Shown one piece after another: positions 34,092 to 41,767 of a stretch of 64,000 nucleotides of DNA. Position 1 is the stretch's first letter; each line of letters starts with the position of its first letter. The translations under genes were made by a program, and so were the position numbers. Below the pieces are notes generated by a model that was not told the DNA's origin, made no database searches, and saw nothing but the letters and a program-made list of their open reading frames with translations. Source of the DNA: Pseudomonas solani. GTDB lineage: Bacteria; Pseudomonadota; Gammaproteobacteria; Pseudomonadales; Pseudomonadaceae. Location of the stretch: positions 5,142,501 through 5,206,500 of the forward strand of contig NZ_AP023081.1 in NCBI RefSeq assembly GCF_026072635.1. The letters are read 5' to 3'.

Positions 34092-35080
34092 GCCACGCCC
34101 TTGCCCGGCAGGTGGTCGCGCCCATGGGGCTGGCTGAAGTCCTGCAACGGGCCGGCGGGAATGATCCCGGTCGGGTTGATGGTGCGGTGGCTGCCGTAGT
34201 AGTGGCTCTTGATGTGCTCGAAGTCCTCCGTCTCGGCCACTCCGGGCCATTGGTACAGCTCGCGCAACCAGCCGGAGAGGTTGGGGTAGTCGGCGAGGCG
34301 ACGCAGGTTGCACTTGAAATGCCCGTGGTAGACGGCGTCGAAGCGTATCAGCGTGGTGAACAGGCGCCAGTCCGCTTCGGTCAGGTGGCTTCCGGCCAGG
34401 TAGCGGCGCTCGCCCAGTAGCGCTTCCAGGGCATCCAATTCATTGAACAGCTCGCCGAAGGCTTCCTCGTAGGCGTCCTGGGTGGTGGCGAAGCCTGCCC
34501 GATAGACGCCATTGTTGATCGCCGGATAGATGCGTTCGTTCAGCGCGTCGATTTCGCTGCGCAGGTGTTCCGGGTAGAAGTCCTGGCGATCATTGGTCAG
34601 GCCATCGAAGGCCGAGTTGAACATGCGGATGATCTCGGAGGACTCGTTGCTGACGATGCGCCCTTCGAATTTGTCCCACAGCAGCGGCACGGTCACGCGG
34701 CCGGTGTAGTCGGCGTCATCGTGGGTATAGCGCTGATGGAGGTAATCCAGGCCGTCGAGGGCATCGCCGCTCGATCCGTGGCTGCGATCGAAGGTCCAGC
34801 CGTTCTCCAGCATCAACCAGCTGACCACGGAAACGTCGATCAGGCTTTCGAGGCCTTTCAGCTTGCGGAAGATCAGCGTGCGGTGGGCCCAGGGGCAGGC
34901 CAGCGACACATAGAGGTGGTAGCGGCCGGGCTCGGCGGTGAAGCCACCCTTGCCGCTCGGGCCGGGCGACCCGTCAGCGGTGATCCAGTTGCGTCGGCGC
35001 GCGCTTTCACGTTGAAAGCGACCGTCTTTGGCGGTGTCGTACCACTTGTCCTGCCATTTGCCTTCGACCAGCAATCCCAT
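34079..35080 (-). CDS. yqjG: Glutathionyl-hydroquinone reductase (Xi-class GST, YqjG type)
   Basis: The 333-residue enzyme is a Xi-class glutathione transferase that removes glutathione from glutathionyl-hydroquinones. The catalytic Cys62 lies in the SLACPWAHRT motif, and the C-terminal helical domain contains the expected VYRAGFATTQDAYEEAF and YLAGSHLTEADWRLFTTL stretches. It is a single gene facing cysG, with a 13-bp tail-to-tail overlap and no obvious terminator between them. The native substrate in Pseudomonas is unknown. Confidence 0.93.
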   Translation of the reverse strand: MGLLVEGKWQDKWYDTAKDGRFQRESARRRNWITADGSPGPSGKGGFTAEPGRYHLYVSLACPWAHRTLIFRKLKGLESLIDVSVVSWLMLENGWTFDRSHGSSGDALDGLDYLHQRYTHDDADYTGRVTVPLLWDKFEGRIVSNESSEIIRMFNSAFDGLTNDRQDFYPEHLRSEIDALNERIYPAINNGVYRAGFATTQDAYEEAFGELFNELDALEALLGERRYLAGSHLTEADWRLFTTLIRFDAVYHGHFKCNLRRLADYPNLSGWLRELYQWPGVAETEDFEHIKSHYYGSHRTINPTGIIPAGPLQDFSQPHGRDHLPGKGVAQSA

Positions 35081-35168
35081 GGCTCTGACCCTCTGAAGTT
35101 GGAAATTGGGCTGAGTCTAATGGTGTTGAGTCGATTGAATGGCGCAAATTCAAAGTGTCTTTGATCGA

Positions 35169-36152
35169 CTAAAACGAACGGTCTCGATTGCTCCACAGCG
35201 CTTCCGCTTCGCTGAACGCTTCCTCCCGGGGTTTGCCCAGGCCACGAAGGGCCAGGGCCATGGTGCTGAGTATCGCCAGGCGGGCGTAGCTGTCCTCGAT
35301 GCTGCCGTCCCACACGCCCAGCAACTGTGCCGCCTCGATGCGCTCGGGTTTGACATGGCGCAGGGGGGAGAGGGCCGACCACTCCTCGTCCCAGTCGCTG
35401 CCGCCCATCGTGCCGTAGAGGTGGGAGGTGGCATCCGGGTTGACCTCGATCTCTCCGCCTTCGCCCTTGATCACGATTGCCGTGTCGCCGAGCAGCCGGC
35501 TGGCTTCACGGTGCACCGTCTGATAGCCCGGATGGAAGATGCTCTGCAGCCCGCAGCGTGCGCACAGCGGGTTGAGGATGCGTGCCAGCGAGTGGATCGG
35601 CGAACGCAGGCCGAGGATGTTGCGCAGGTCGATCATGCGCTGCAGCGGTACCGACCAGGCGCCCAGCGGAATGAACGCGAGGTTCTGCTCGTCCAGTGCC
35701 TGGGCGACCTCCTGCCAGTTCGCACAGTCGGGTATGCCGAGCAGCTCCAGGCATTGCTCGGTGTAGATGCGGCCGGCCGTGTGCAGGCCGCCGCCGTGCA
35801 GGAGGATGCGCACGCCGCCATGGGCCAGTGCCTTGGCGGCCAGCAGGAACCAGGGGTGGTGGCGCTTCTTGCCCGCGTAGCTGGGCCAGTCGATGTCCAC
35901 GGAGATGGCCGGGGCGTCGTTGCGCTCACGAAAGGCTTCGGTGAAGCCGGCCAGCTCTTCGGCACTTTCTTCCTTGTGCCGCAGCAGCATGAGGAAGGCG
36001 CCCAGCTGGCTGTCTTCGGTCTTGCCGTCCAGCAGCATGCCCATGGCTTCGCGGGCTTCTTCGCGGGTCATGGGGCGGGCGCCACGCTTGCCCTTGCCGA
36101 GGATACGCACGAACTGGGCGAAGGGGTGTTCAACGGGGGCGGCGGGAGTCAT
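35169..36152 (-). CDS. ybiB: TrpD2/YbiB family DNA-binding protein
   Basis: The 327-residue protein has the anthranilate phosphoribosyltransferase fold (LHGGGLHTAGRIYTEQCLEL, LGLRSPIHSLARILNPL), but the family's phosphoribosyl motifs are altered. E. coli YbiB (TrpD2) binds DNA without known transferase activity and is linked to LexA control, so annotation as a transferase would mislead. The ATG at 36152 overlaps the tusE stop; an earlier TTG is less likely. Its position after the tus genes is conserved in Pseudomonas, so it probably shares their transcript. Confidence 0.85.
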   Translation of the reverse strand: MTPAAPVEHPFAQFVRILGKGKRGARPMTREEAREAMGMLLDGKTEDSQLGAFLMLLRHKEESAEELAGFTEAFRERNDAPAISVDIDWPSYAGKKRHHPWFLLAAKALAHGGVRILLHGGGLHTAGRIYTEQCLELLGIPDCANWQEVAQALDEQNLAFIPLGAWSVPLQRMIDLRNILGLRSPIHSLARILNPLCARCGLQSIFHPGYQTVHREASRLLGDTAIVIKGEGGEIEVNPDATSHLYGTMGGSDWDEEWSALSPLRHVKPERIEAAQLLGVWDGSIEDSYARLAILSTMALALRGLGKPREEAFSEAEALWSNRDRSF

Positions 36153-36484
36153 AGGCAATTGGTCGGCTTGGGCAGGCCGGCGAGCTTGGCGGCAAGCTTG
36201 GCCGGGGCGCCCTTGAATAGGTGGTTGAGATGCAGGCTGTTGCCCTTGTCCGGGCCGAGCTGCTGGGCGACGTACTTGATCAGTGGGCGATTGGCCGGCG
36301 ACAGCTGGAATTCAGCGTAGAAGCGCCGCAGCAAATCGAGGATTTCCCAATGCTCGGCCCGTAGTGTGATTTCTTCGCGAAGGGCCAGGGCTTCAGCGAC
36401 CGCCGGGGACCAGTCCGCCAGCTCTTGCAGGTAGCCGTCCTTGTCGAGCGGGATGCACTGTCCGTTGAGGTCGAGGCTGCTCAT
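36149..36484 (-). CDS. tusE: Sulfur relay protein TusE (DsrC family)
   Basis: The 111-residue protein receives persulfide sulfur from TusBCD and passes it to MnmA for tRNA 2-thiolation. The functional cysteine is the penultimate residue of the flexible C-terminal arm (PKPTNCL). The body has the DsrC features LDKDGYLQELADWSPAVAEALA and HWEILDLLRRFYAEF. The ATG at 36484 overlaps the tusB stop and gives the family length; the open frame extends further upstream without reason. The second arm cysteine of dissimilatory DsrC is absent, which fits TusE and not a sulfite-reductase partner. Confidence 0.93.
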   Translation of the reverse strand: MSSLDLNGQCIPLDKDGYLQELADWSPAVAEALALREEITLRAEHWEILDLLRRFYAEFQLSPANRPLIKYVAQQLGPDKGNSLHLNHLFKGAPAKLAAKLAGLPKPTNCL

Positions 36485-36783
36485 AGCCAGCTGTTCACCT
36501 TGTCGTGCTGGATACAAAGCGCCACGAACCCCGGGTAGTCGAGCGGCGTGATGCGTGAGGGCAAGACGCCGAGCGCACGCGCGGCCACATCTTCTTCCAG
36601 GGCGAAAAGGGCGATGCCGGCCGGGAGGGCTTCCAGCTGCTCAAGCGGAGCGGTCGACTGGCGCAGGGCCTGGACGGCTTCACCGCTGAGCAGCAGCGCA
36701 TCCTGTTCGCCCAGCAGGCGCAGGCAGCTGGCGAAGCGGTCGTCACCGAATGGCGAATGGGAAAGAACGTGCAATGTGCTCAT
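36481..36783 (-). CDS. tusB: Sulfur relay subunit TusB (DsrH)
   Basis: The 100-residue protein is the DsrH-like subunit of the TusBCD hexamer, which accepts sulfur from TusA. It starts MSTLHVLSHSPFGDDRFASC and contains the LLLSGEAVQAL and ALEEDVAARAL stretches of the family. It has overlapping ATGA junctions on both sides (tusC and tusE), so the four genes are tightly coupled. Confidence 0.92.
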   Translation of the reverse strand: MSTLHVLSHSPFGDDRFASCLRLLGEQDALLLSGEAVQALRQSTAPLEQLEALPAGIALFALEEDVAARALGVLPSRITPLDYPGFVALCIQHDKVNSWL

Positions 36784-37142
36784 CAGAGGGTGATTACCTG
36801 ATCATGGCGCCCGATGAGGGAACGCAGGGCTGCATCATCCAGGACCTCGACGGGAAGGTTCAGTCCGTCGGCGGTCAGGCCACGTTTGTCCAGGCTGTAG
36901 GCGCAAGCGTAGAGGGCTTCCACGCCGAACAGCGGCAGGGCCTGGAGGTTGGCGGTCAGGTCTTTCTGCTGCAGTTTTGCGGGGGCCTGGTTGTTGGCGA
37001 GCTGGAAGACGCCATCGTCCAGAAACAGCATTGCCAGCGGCAGGTCGAAGGCGCCGCCCGCCAGCGCGATGTCCAGCGCCTCACGGGCACCGGGGCCGGC
37101 CCAGGGCGCACTGCGACTGATGATCAGCATGGACTTGGCCAT
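36783..37142 (-). CDS. tusC: Sulfur relay subunit TusC (DsrF)
   Basis: The 119-residue protein is the DsrF-like structural subunit of TusBCD. The N-terminus KSMLIISRSAPWAGPGAREALDIALA is the flavodoxin-like DsrE fold start, followed by AMLFLDDGVFQLANNQAP, a family hallmark. It begins 1 bp after the tusD stop and overlaps tusB. Confidence 0.93.
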   Translation of the reverse strand: MAKSMLIISRSAPWAGPGAREALDIALAGGAFDLPLAMLFLDDGVFQLANNQAPAKLQQKDLTANLQALPLFGVEALYACAYSLDKRGLTADGLNLPVEVLDDAALRSLIGRHDQVITL

Positions 37143-37143
37143 A

Positions 37144-37536
37144 TCAATTCCCTCCGAAGCAGATCAGGCGGTCGGCCATCTGTGCAGCCTCATGCAGCTG
37201 GCCCAGGCCGGAGAGTTCCCACCCCGGCGCCAGGTTGGCGGCTACGCGGCCATAGCGTTCGGCCTCTTCCTGGTTGATCACGCCGCGGCGCAGGGCGGCA
37301 GCGATGCAAACCACACCGTCCAGCTGGTGCTTGGCCAGAAGATTGGCCCAGTCGCGGGCTATGTCCGGCTCGTCCTGCGGGGTCACCACATTGGCGGAGG
37401 CGCTGTGGACACCGTCCTGATAGAAGAACAGTCGGGTAATTTCGTGGCCACCGTCCAGTACGGCCTCGGCGAAGCGCAGGGCGCGGCGGGAGGAGGGCGC
37501 ATGAGCGGGGGCGAAGAGGGCGATGGCGAATTTCAT
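37144..37536 (-). CDS. tusD: Sulfur relay subunit TusD (DsrE)
   Basis: TusD is the catalytic subunit of TusBCD. The 130-residue protein begins KFAIALFAPAHAPSSRRALRFAE, with RLFFYQDGVHSAS in the middle and the active cysteine in DGVVCIAAALRRGV. The ATG at 37536 fits the known length; the frame is open 11 codons further without a ribosome site. It is the first gene of the tusD-C-B-E-ybiB run. The terminator of yccA lies about 65 bp upstream. Confidence 0.93.
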   Translation of the reverse strand: MKFAIALFAPAHAPSSRRALRFAEAVLDGGHEITRLFFYQDGVHSASANVVTPQDEPDIARDWANLLAKHQLDGVVCIAAALRRGVINQEEAERYGRVAANLAPGWELSGLGQLHEAAQMADRLICFGGN

Positions 37537-37600
37537 GAGGGTGCTTCGACACAGGATTGCTGGGCGCAATGATACGGCTTGCGTCCAGGTTTTGCAGGCA

Positions 37601-37624
37601 AGAAAAAGCCCGCCGAAGCGGGCT
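37601..37624 (-). terminator. Rho-independent terminator of yccA
   Basis: On the minus strand a 7-bp stem AGCCCGC/GCGGGCT with loop TTCG is followed by TTTTTCT. It begins 18 bp after the yccA stop. Confidence 0.88.
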
Positions 37625-37641
37625 CTTGCAAGGCGTTGCTA

Positions 37642-38310
37642 TCAGTCGTCGCCGCTCATCACGCCGAAGATCTGCAGCAGGCTGACGAACAGGTTGTAGA
37701 TCGACACGTACAGGCTGATGGTCGCCATGATGTAGTTGCGCTCACCGCCATGGATGATCGCACTGGTCTGATAAAGGATGCAGACCGAGGCGAACACCAC
37801 GAAGCCGGCGCTGATCGCCAGTTGCAGGCCGCTGATCTCGAAGAAGAAGCTCGCCAGCATGGCGCCGATCAGGACGAAGAAGCCTGCGGTGATGAAGCCG
37901 CCGAGGAAGCTCATGTCCTTGCGGGTGGTCAGCACGTAGGCGGACAGGCCGAAGAACACCAGGGCCGTCATGGCGAAGGCCGAGCTGATCACCTCGCCGC
38001 CGTTGGGCATGCCCAGGTAGCGGTTGAGGATCGGGCCCAAGGTGTAACCCATGAAACCGGTCAGCGCGAAGGTGGAAAGCAGGCCCCAGGACGAGTTACG
38101 CAGTTTTACGGTGAGGAAGAACAGGCCGTAGAAACCGATCAGCACCACGAAGATGCTCGGGTAGGCGACGCGCATCTGCTGCGCGATATAGGCGACCAGG
38201 CCACTGAAAGCCAGGGTCAGCGCCAGCAGCCCGTAGGTATTGCGCAGCACGCGGCTGACTTCGAGCCCGCCGGCCTGCGCCTGGTTCAGTACGTAATCTT
38301 GATCGCTCAT
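37642..38310 (-). CDS. yccA: Bax inhibitor-1-like membrane protein YccA
   Basis: The 222-residue protein has seven membrane helices and the BI-1 family stretches VLRNTYGLLALTLAFSGLVA and GGERNYIMATISLYVSIYN near the end, with acidic residues near the C-terminus. YccA of E. coli is both a substrate and an inhibitor of the FtsH protease. The ATG at 38310 has GGAG nine bases before it. The open frame runs on through the antisense of tRNA-Ser to 38544, which is not coding. It sits between tusD and tRNA-Ser as in P. aeruginosa. Confidence 0.94.
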   Translation of the reverse strand: MSDQDYVLNQAQAGGLEVSRVLRNTYGLLALTLAFSGLVAYIAQQMRVAYPSIFVVLIGFYGLFFLTVKLRNSSWGLLSTFALTGFMGYTLGPILNRYLGMPNGGEVISSAFAMTALVFFGLSAYVLTTRKDMSFLGGFITAGFFVLIGAMLASFFFEISGLQLAISAGFVVFASVCILYQTSAIIHGGERNYIMATISLYVSIYNLFVSLLQIFGVMSGDD

Positions 38311-38440
38311 CTGCAAAACTCCTGCAAGAAATTGGGTCCGTGACCGCAGTCGAGCGAAATGATAACAGAGGTCAGCATCGGCTCTGTTGCGAGAGTTTGA
38401 CAGCGTGTTGCGTTCGGGTAGTATGGCGGCCCGCAAATGC

Positions 38441-38528
38441 GGAAGTGTGGCCGAGTGGTTGAAGGCAGCGGTCTTGAAAACCGCCGACGGGAAACTGTCC
38501 GTGAGTTCGAATCTCACCGCTTCCGCCA
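38441..38528 (+). tRNA. tRNA-Ser (anticodon TGA)
   Basis: An 88-base class II tRNA with encoded CCA. The acceptor stem GGAAGTG/CGCTTCC has one G-T pair. The anticodon TGA lies at 38475-38477 within loop CTTGAAA, a long variable arm follows, and the T-loop is GTTCGAATC. The long arm fits serine. It is read by SerS (31300). A small hairpin at 38543 may end the transcript. Confidence 0.97.
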
Positions 38529-38542
38529 TATAGTTACACCGC

Positions 38543-38565
38543 AAAGCCCCGTTCTTCGGGGCTTT
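38543..38565 (+). terminator. Hairpin after tRNA-Ser, likely terminator
   Basis: AAAGCCCCG and CGGGGCTTT form a perfect 9-bp stem with loop TTCTT, 14 bp after the tRNA. The T run is only the three inside the stem, so termination is likely but not certain. Confidence 0.65.
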
Positions 38566-38638
38566 GCCGTTTCTGGGCCTTGGCTACCTGGATCGTCTTG
38601 CGCTTAGCGGTCTTGCATCTTCAGGCATTGCCGGGCGC

Positions 38639-39418
38639 TCAGGTCGTGGTCGACAGGGTCGATGTCGCCCCACTGCCAGCCTTGATGTCGGGATCCTGGA
38701 TCCTTCTGATGAACCATCTGCCCAGTTCGGAGAGTGAATAGACCAGCTCTGCGGCTTGGCGGCCGCCGTTATTGCTGAAGCTGGTTCTCTGGGTGAACGA
38801 GTCGTTGAGCAGGCCCTTGGCGATGAGCTCGGAGATGCACAGTGCAATCAGGTTCGGGTCGAAGGCTGTGAGCTTGGGGTCCAGCGGTATTGCATTCGGG
38901 GCGCTCTGACCCACGCTGAAGATGATGGCCTTGCCGCGTGCGTCCTGCCCCAATGCTGCAGCTTCGCGAAGGATGATGATGTGGACGTCTTCCAGCTCCC
39001 TGATGAGTTTCAGCACCTGTGAAAGCTCGTTCCAGTCAGTTGAGCTGTTCATCCATGCATGCGCGAGGATGGCGGCGAAGTAGTTGGCCTTCCTTTGGCT
39101 CGTGCTGCCCATGAGCGCTGTGATGCATACATGCAGCGCCGCCATGAATTCTTCTGACTCAGGGTCTGGGGCGTTGCGATCCACTCTTCTTGCCAGGTGC
39201 TCGAAGAGGTTGTCCAGCCGCTTGATGTTGTAGCTGGCCACATGATTGGAGGCGATTCGGTCGATCGTCCCGCCTCCCAATAGATTCACCGCCCAGACGA
39301 AATAGGGAAACAGGACGCTGTCTTCGTACTTCTTGAAGGCTTCGACGAGAACGCTGGGCTTGTTCGCGTAGGCCGTTGCGGAGCTTGAGCGTTGCTGGAT
39401 CAGTTCGTTGTCACTCAT
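38639..39418 (-). CDS. Unknown protein, helical with winged-helix-like C-terminus
   Basis: I do not recognise this 259-residue protein with certainty. The N-terminal third has a hydrophobic stretch (VLFPYFVWAVNLLGGG). A helical middle follows: PESEEFMAALHVCITALMGS, then RKANYFAAILAHAW and LIRELEDVHIIILREAA. The C-terminal part (ELIAKGLLND, later ELVYSLSELGRWFIRRI) looks like a winged helix. This order recalls DUF4393/Abi-alpha-type proteins, which are sometimes linked to phage defence, but the likeness is only by pattern. GAGGAAA precedes the ATG at 39418. It is A/T-richer than its neighbours and ends 74 bp from the tRNA-Ser hairpin. Confidence 0.65.
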   Translation of the reverse strand: MSDNELIQQRSSSATAYANKPSVLVEAFKKYEDSVLFPYFVWAVNLLGGGTIDRIASNHVASYNIKRLDNLFEHLARRVDRNAPDPESEEFMAALHVCITALMGSTSQRKANYFAAILAHAWMNSSTDWNELSQVLKLIRELEDVHIIILREAAALGQDARGKAIIFSVGQSAPNAIPLDPKLTAFDPNLIALCISELIAKGLLNDSFTQRTSFSNNGGRQAAELVYSLSELGRWFIRRIQDPDIKAGSGATSTLSTTT

Positions 39419-39527
39419 GGGGTTTCCTCGTTGCAAGTACGGCGATGGTAGGGACCCGGTTGCTCCTCCTGCAACGCAACACGCCGTACTTGCTCGTGGA
39501 TGACGTTCTCCGCGGCCTTGGCAGGTG

Positions 39528-40556
39528 CTACTTAGCCGACCAAGCAATAAAGCGCTGCTCCAACTCCTCGCCGTGGTCCAGCCAGAACTGCGCATCGACC
39601 TTCAGCGCCGGTGCGATGTTCTCTGGCGCGGTGGGGAAGTCCGCCCGTGTGGCCGGAGTAACCATGTCGAGTGCGCGAAGGTTCACTGGTCCGTTGTGCA
39701 TGATCTCGGCAAAGCGTGCCTGTTGATCGGGCTGGCTGGTGAACTGCATGAATTGCAGGGCGGCGGTTTGATTGCGGCTGCCTCTGACGATGGCCCAGTT
39801 GTCCATGTCATAGAGGCTACCGGCCCAGATCACCGGGAAGTCGTAGCCATCCTTGCGCGCACCTATCGCCCTGGCGGTGTAGCCGGAGGTCATGACGACA
39901 TCGCGCGAGGCCAGCCACTGTAAGGGTTGAGCCCCTGTTTCCCACCACTGGATATGGGGCTTGATCTGGTCCAGCTTGCGGAATGCGCGCTCGACGCCCT
40001 GGGGGTTCGATAGCACCTCGTAAACCTGCTCGGAGGGCACACCGTCGGCCATCAGGGCGATTTCCAAGGTGAGCTTGGCGCCCTTGCGCAGGGCGCGTTT
40101 GCCGGGGAATGCATCCAGGTCCCAGAAGTCCGCCCAGCCTTTGGGGGCGGCTGCCAGCGCCTTGGCGTCGTAGGTCAAGGCGGTCGACCAGATGAATATG
40201 CCCACGCCGCACTCGCTGATCGCATCGTCGATCAGGTCTTCGGCGTTCAATTGCTGCAGTGGTGGCAGGGGCTCAAAAAGGCCCTCTTCGCAGCCTCGCT
40301 GCAGGTCGGCGTGGTCCACCTCGACCAGGTCCCAGCTGATGGAGCCGGTTGCGACCATGGCCTTGATCCTGCCCAGTTCGCCGTTGTAGTCGTCCGAGCG
40401 CACTGAGGTGCCATGGGCTTGCTCAAAGGGCGTGTAGAACGCTGCTTGCTGGGCTTGCTTGTTCAGGCCACCCAGCGAGACGACGGTCAAAGTGGAGGCG
40501 TGGGCTTCGAGCGCCGAGATGGCAATGAAGAAAGCGACTGCTGAAGGCTTGAGCAT
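39528..40556 (-). CDS. Periplasmic binding protein, spermidine/putrescine (PotD/PotF) type, orphan
   Basis: The 342-residue protein has a signal peptide (about 1-20) and the type II periplasmic binding fold. STLTVVSLGGLNKQAQQAAF opens it, then WDLVEVDHADLQRGCEEGLFE, GWADFWDLDAFPGKRALRKG and a typical Trp-rich ligand cleft (HIQWWETGAQ, IWAGSLYDMDNWA). It resembles polyamine or similar organic-cation binding proteins. No permease or ATPase gene lies near, so it must work with a transporter encoded elsewhere or act as a sensor partner. It is divergent from a LysR gene. Confidence 0.82.
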   Translation of the reverse strand: MLKPSAVAFFIAISALEAHASTLTVVSLGGLNKQAQQAAFYTPFEQAHGTSVRSDDYNGELGRIKAMVATGSISWDLVEVDHADLQRGCEEGLFEPLPPLQQLNAEDLIDDAISECGVGIFIWSTALTYDAKALAAAPKGWADFWDLDAFPGKRALRKGAKLTLEIALMADGVPSEQVYEVLSNPQGVERAFRKLDQIKPHIQWWETGAQPLQWLASRDVVMTSGYTARAIGARKDGYDFPVIWAGSLYDMDNWAIVRGSRNQTAALQFMQFTSQPDQQARFAEIMHNGPVNLRALDMVTPATRADFPTAPENIAPALKVDAQFWLDHGEELEQRFIAWSAK

Positions 40557-40759
40557 GATCGATATCCCTTGTTCTTGTTGTCATTTCAAGGCGGAGATCA
40601 GGGCTTCTCGTCCACCGTCCGGCATGCAGGGCCATCCTAGTGATGAGCCGTCGGCGGTGCGTGGAAATAGCCTCCCGCAGGCAGGGAGGTTTTTTCCGAT
40701 ACATTCGCGCTCGTGAGTTCCACTGTGTTTGACGAGGATGAGCAGGGTAGGGGGCAAGC

Positions 40760-41683
40760 ATGAGTGACTATGGCAACTATCGACTGCCGTCCCTGGATGC
40801 CATGCAGGCATTCGTGGCCGCTGCCCGCCTAGGCTCGTTCGAGCGCGCCGCCGAGGAGTTGTCGCTGACGGGCAGTGCGCTGAGAAAGCGGGTCTCCGGG
40901 CTCGAGCGGTTGCTGGGTGTGCAGTTGCTCAATCGCCGTGACGGCGCCTTGTCATTGACGGCACAGGGGCAGGTCTACCTGGAGCAGATCAGGCCGGTGA
41001 TGACGCAGCTCGTGGCGATTCCCATGCACAGTCGTCTGGTGCAGCGTCGGCAGCGCCTGGCCATTTCCTGCCCGCCGACCTTCGCACGGCAAATCCTTAT
41101 TCCCCGCCTGGCGGAGCATTGCCTGGCCCACCCCGGTGTCGATCTGGAAATCCAGGTGACGGCGCCGCTGAATGGCGCCGGGAATGGCGCGAGTGATGTC
41201 GATATCTTCGGCGGGTGCCCCGAGGGTTCATGTGCTCTACCGCTTCTCGATGAGTGGCTGCAGCCCCTGGCTGCTCCGCAGTTGCTGGCCCGGCTCTCGG
41301 TGCCCGGCAGCGCACCGGATTTCAATCGCCTGCCACTTCTTCGTTCTCCCCTGGAGCCCTGGCGGCCTTGGTTGGCAGCTGCCGGGCTGTCCCTGCCGGA
41401 GCCTGACCAGGGGCCTGCGCTGCTCGACCTGGGCATGATGCTGGAGGCTGCGGCCAATGGTCAGGGCGTGGTCCTCGCCCGGCCTTCGCTGGCTCGCCCG
41501 TGGTTGGCGGACGGGCAACTGGTACCCCTTGGGCGTGTGCGCAGTCGGCCTTCCTACCACTACGAAGCGGTGCTGCTGAAGGCCTCACCGGCTGCCGATG
41601 CGTTCCTGGTGTGGCTGAGGTCGATCTGCAGAGAGGCGGTGACCCAGTCGCAGGCGCGGATGAATGAGCTGCTCGCGGAATAA
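40760..41683 (+). CDS. LysR-family transcriptional regulator (GcvA-like)
   Basis: The 307-residue protein has an N-terminal winged helix-turn-helix (about 12-70: MQAFVAAARLGSFERAAEEL, then GLERLLGVQLLNRRDGALSLT). The LysR effector domain follows, with the typical LAISCPPTFARQILIPRL and the closing NGQGVVLARPSLARPWLADG. It resembles the GcvA group of amino-acid regulators. It lies between the divergent binding-protein gene (203 bp away) and the hydroxy-acid oxidase gene (84 bp downstream, same strand), and may control either. The effector is unknown. Confidence 0.9.
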   Translation: MSDYGNYRLPSLDAMQAFVAAARLGSFERAAEELSLTGSALRKRVSGLERLLGVQLLNRRDGALSLTAQGQVYLEQIRPVMTQLVAIPMHSRLVQRRQRLAISCPPTFARQILIPRLAEHCLAHPGVDLEIQVTAPLNGAGNGASDVDIFGGCPEGSCALPLLDEWLQPLAAPQLLARLSVPGSAPDFNRLPLLRSPLEPWRPWLAAAGLSLPEPDQGPALLDLGMMLEAAANGQGVVLARPSLARPWLADGQLVPLGRVRSRPSYHYEAVLLKASPAADAFLVWLRSICREAVTQSQARMNELLAE

Positions 41684-41767
41684 TCCGCCTGGGTAGCGGG
41701 AATTCTTTTCCTCATTCGCCACAGGCTGGCTCGCTAGCATCCTCCCCGATTGCCCGAGGAGGATTGC

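Noticed and set aside
37642..38544. Extended frame that runs yccA through the antisense of tRNA-Ser
   Set aside because: The first 78 codons are the reverse complement of a tRNA and spacer. The ATG at 38310 has a good ribosome site and matches the family start.
39981..40041. CRISPR array or tandem repeats anywhere in the window
   Set aside because: No regularly spaced repeat of 20-40 bases was seen on reading; the interval given is only an example inside an intact gene.
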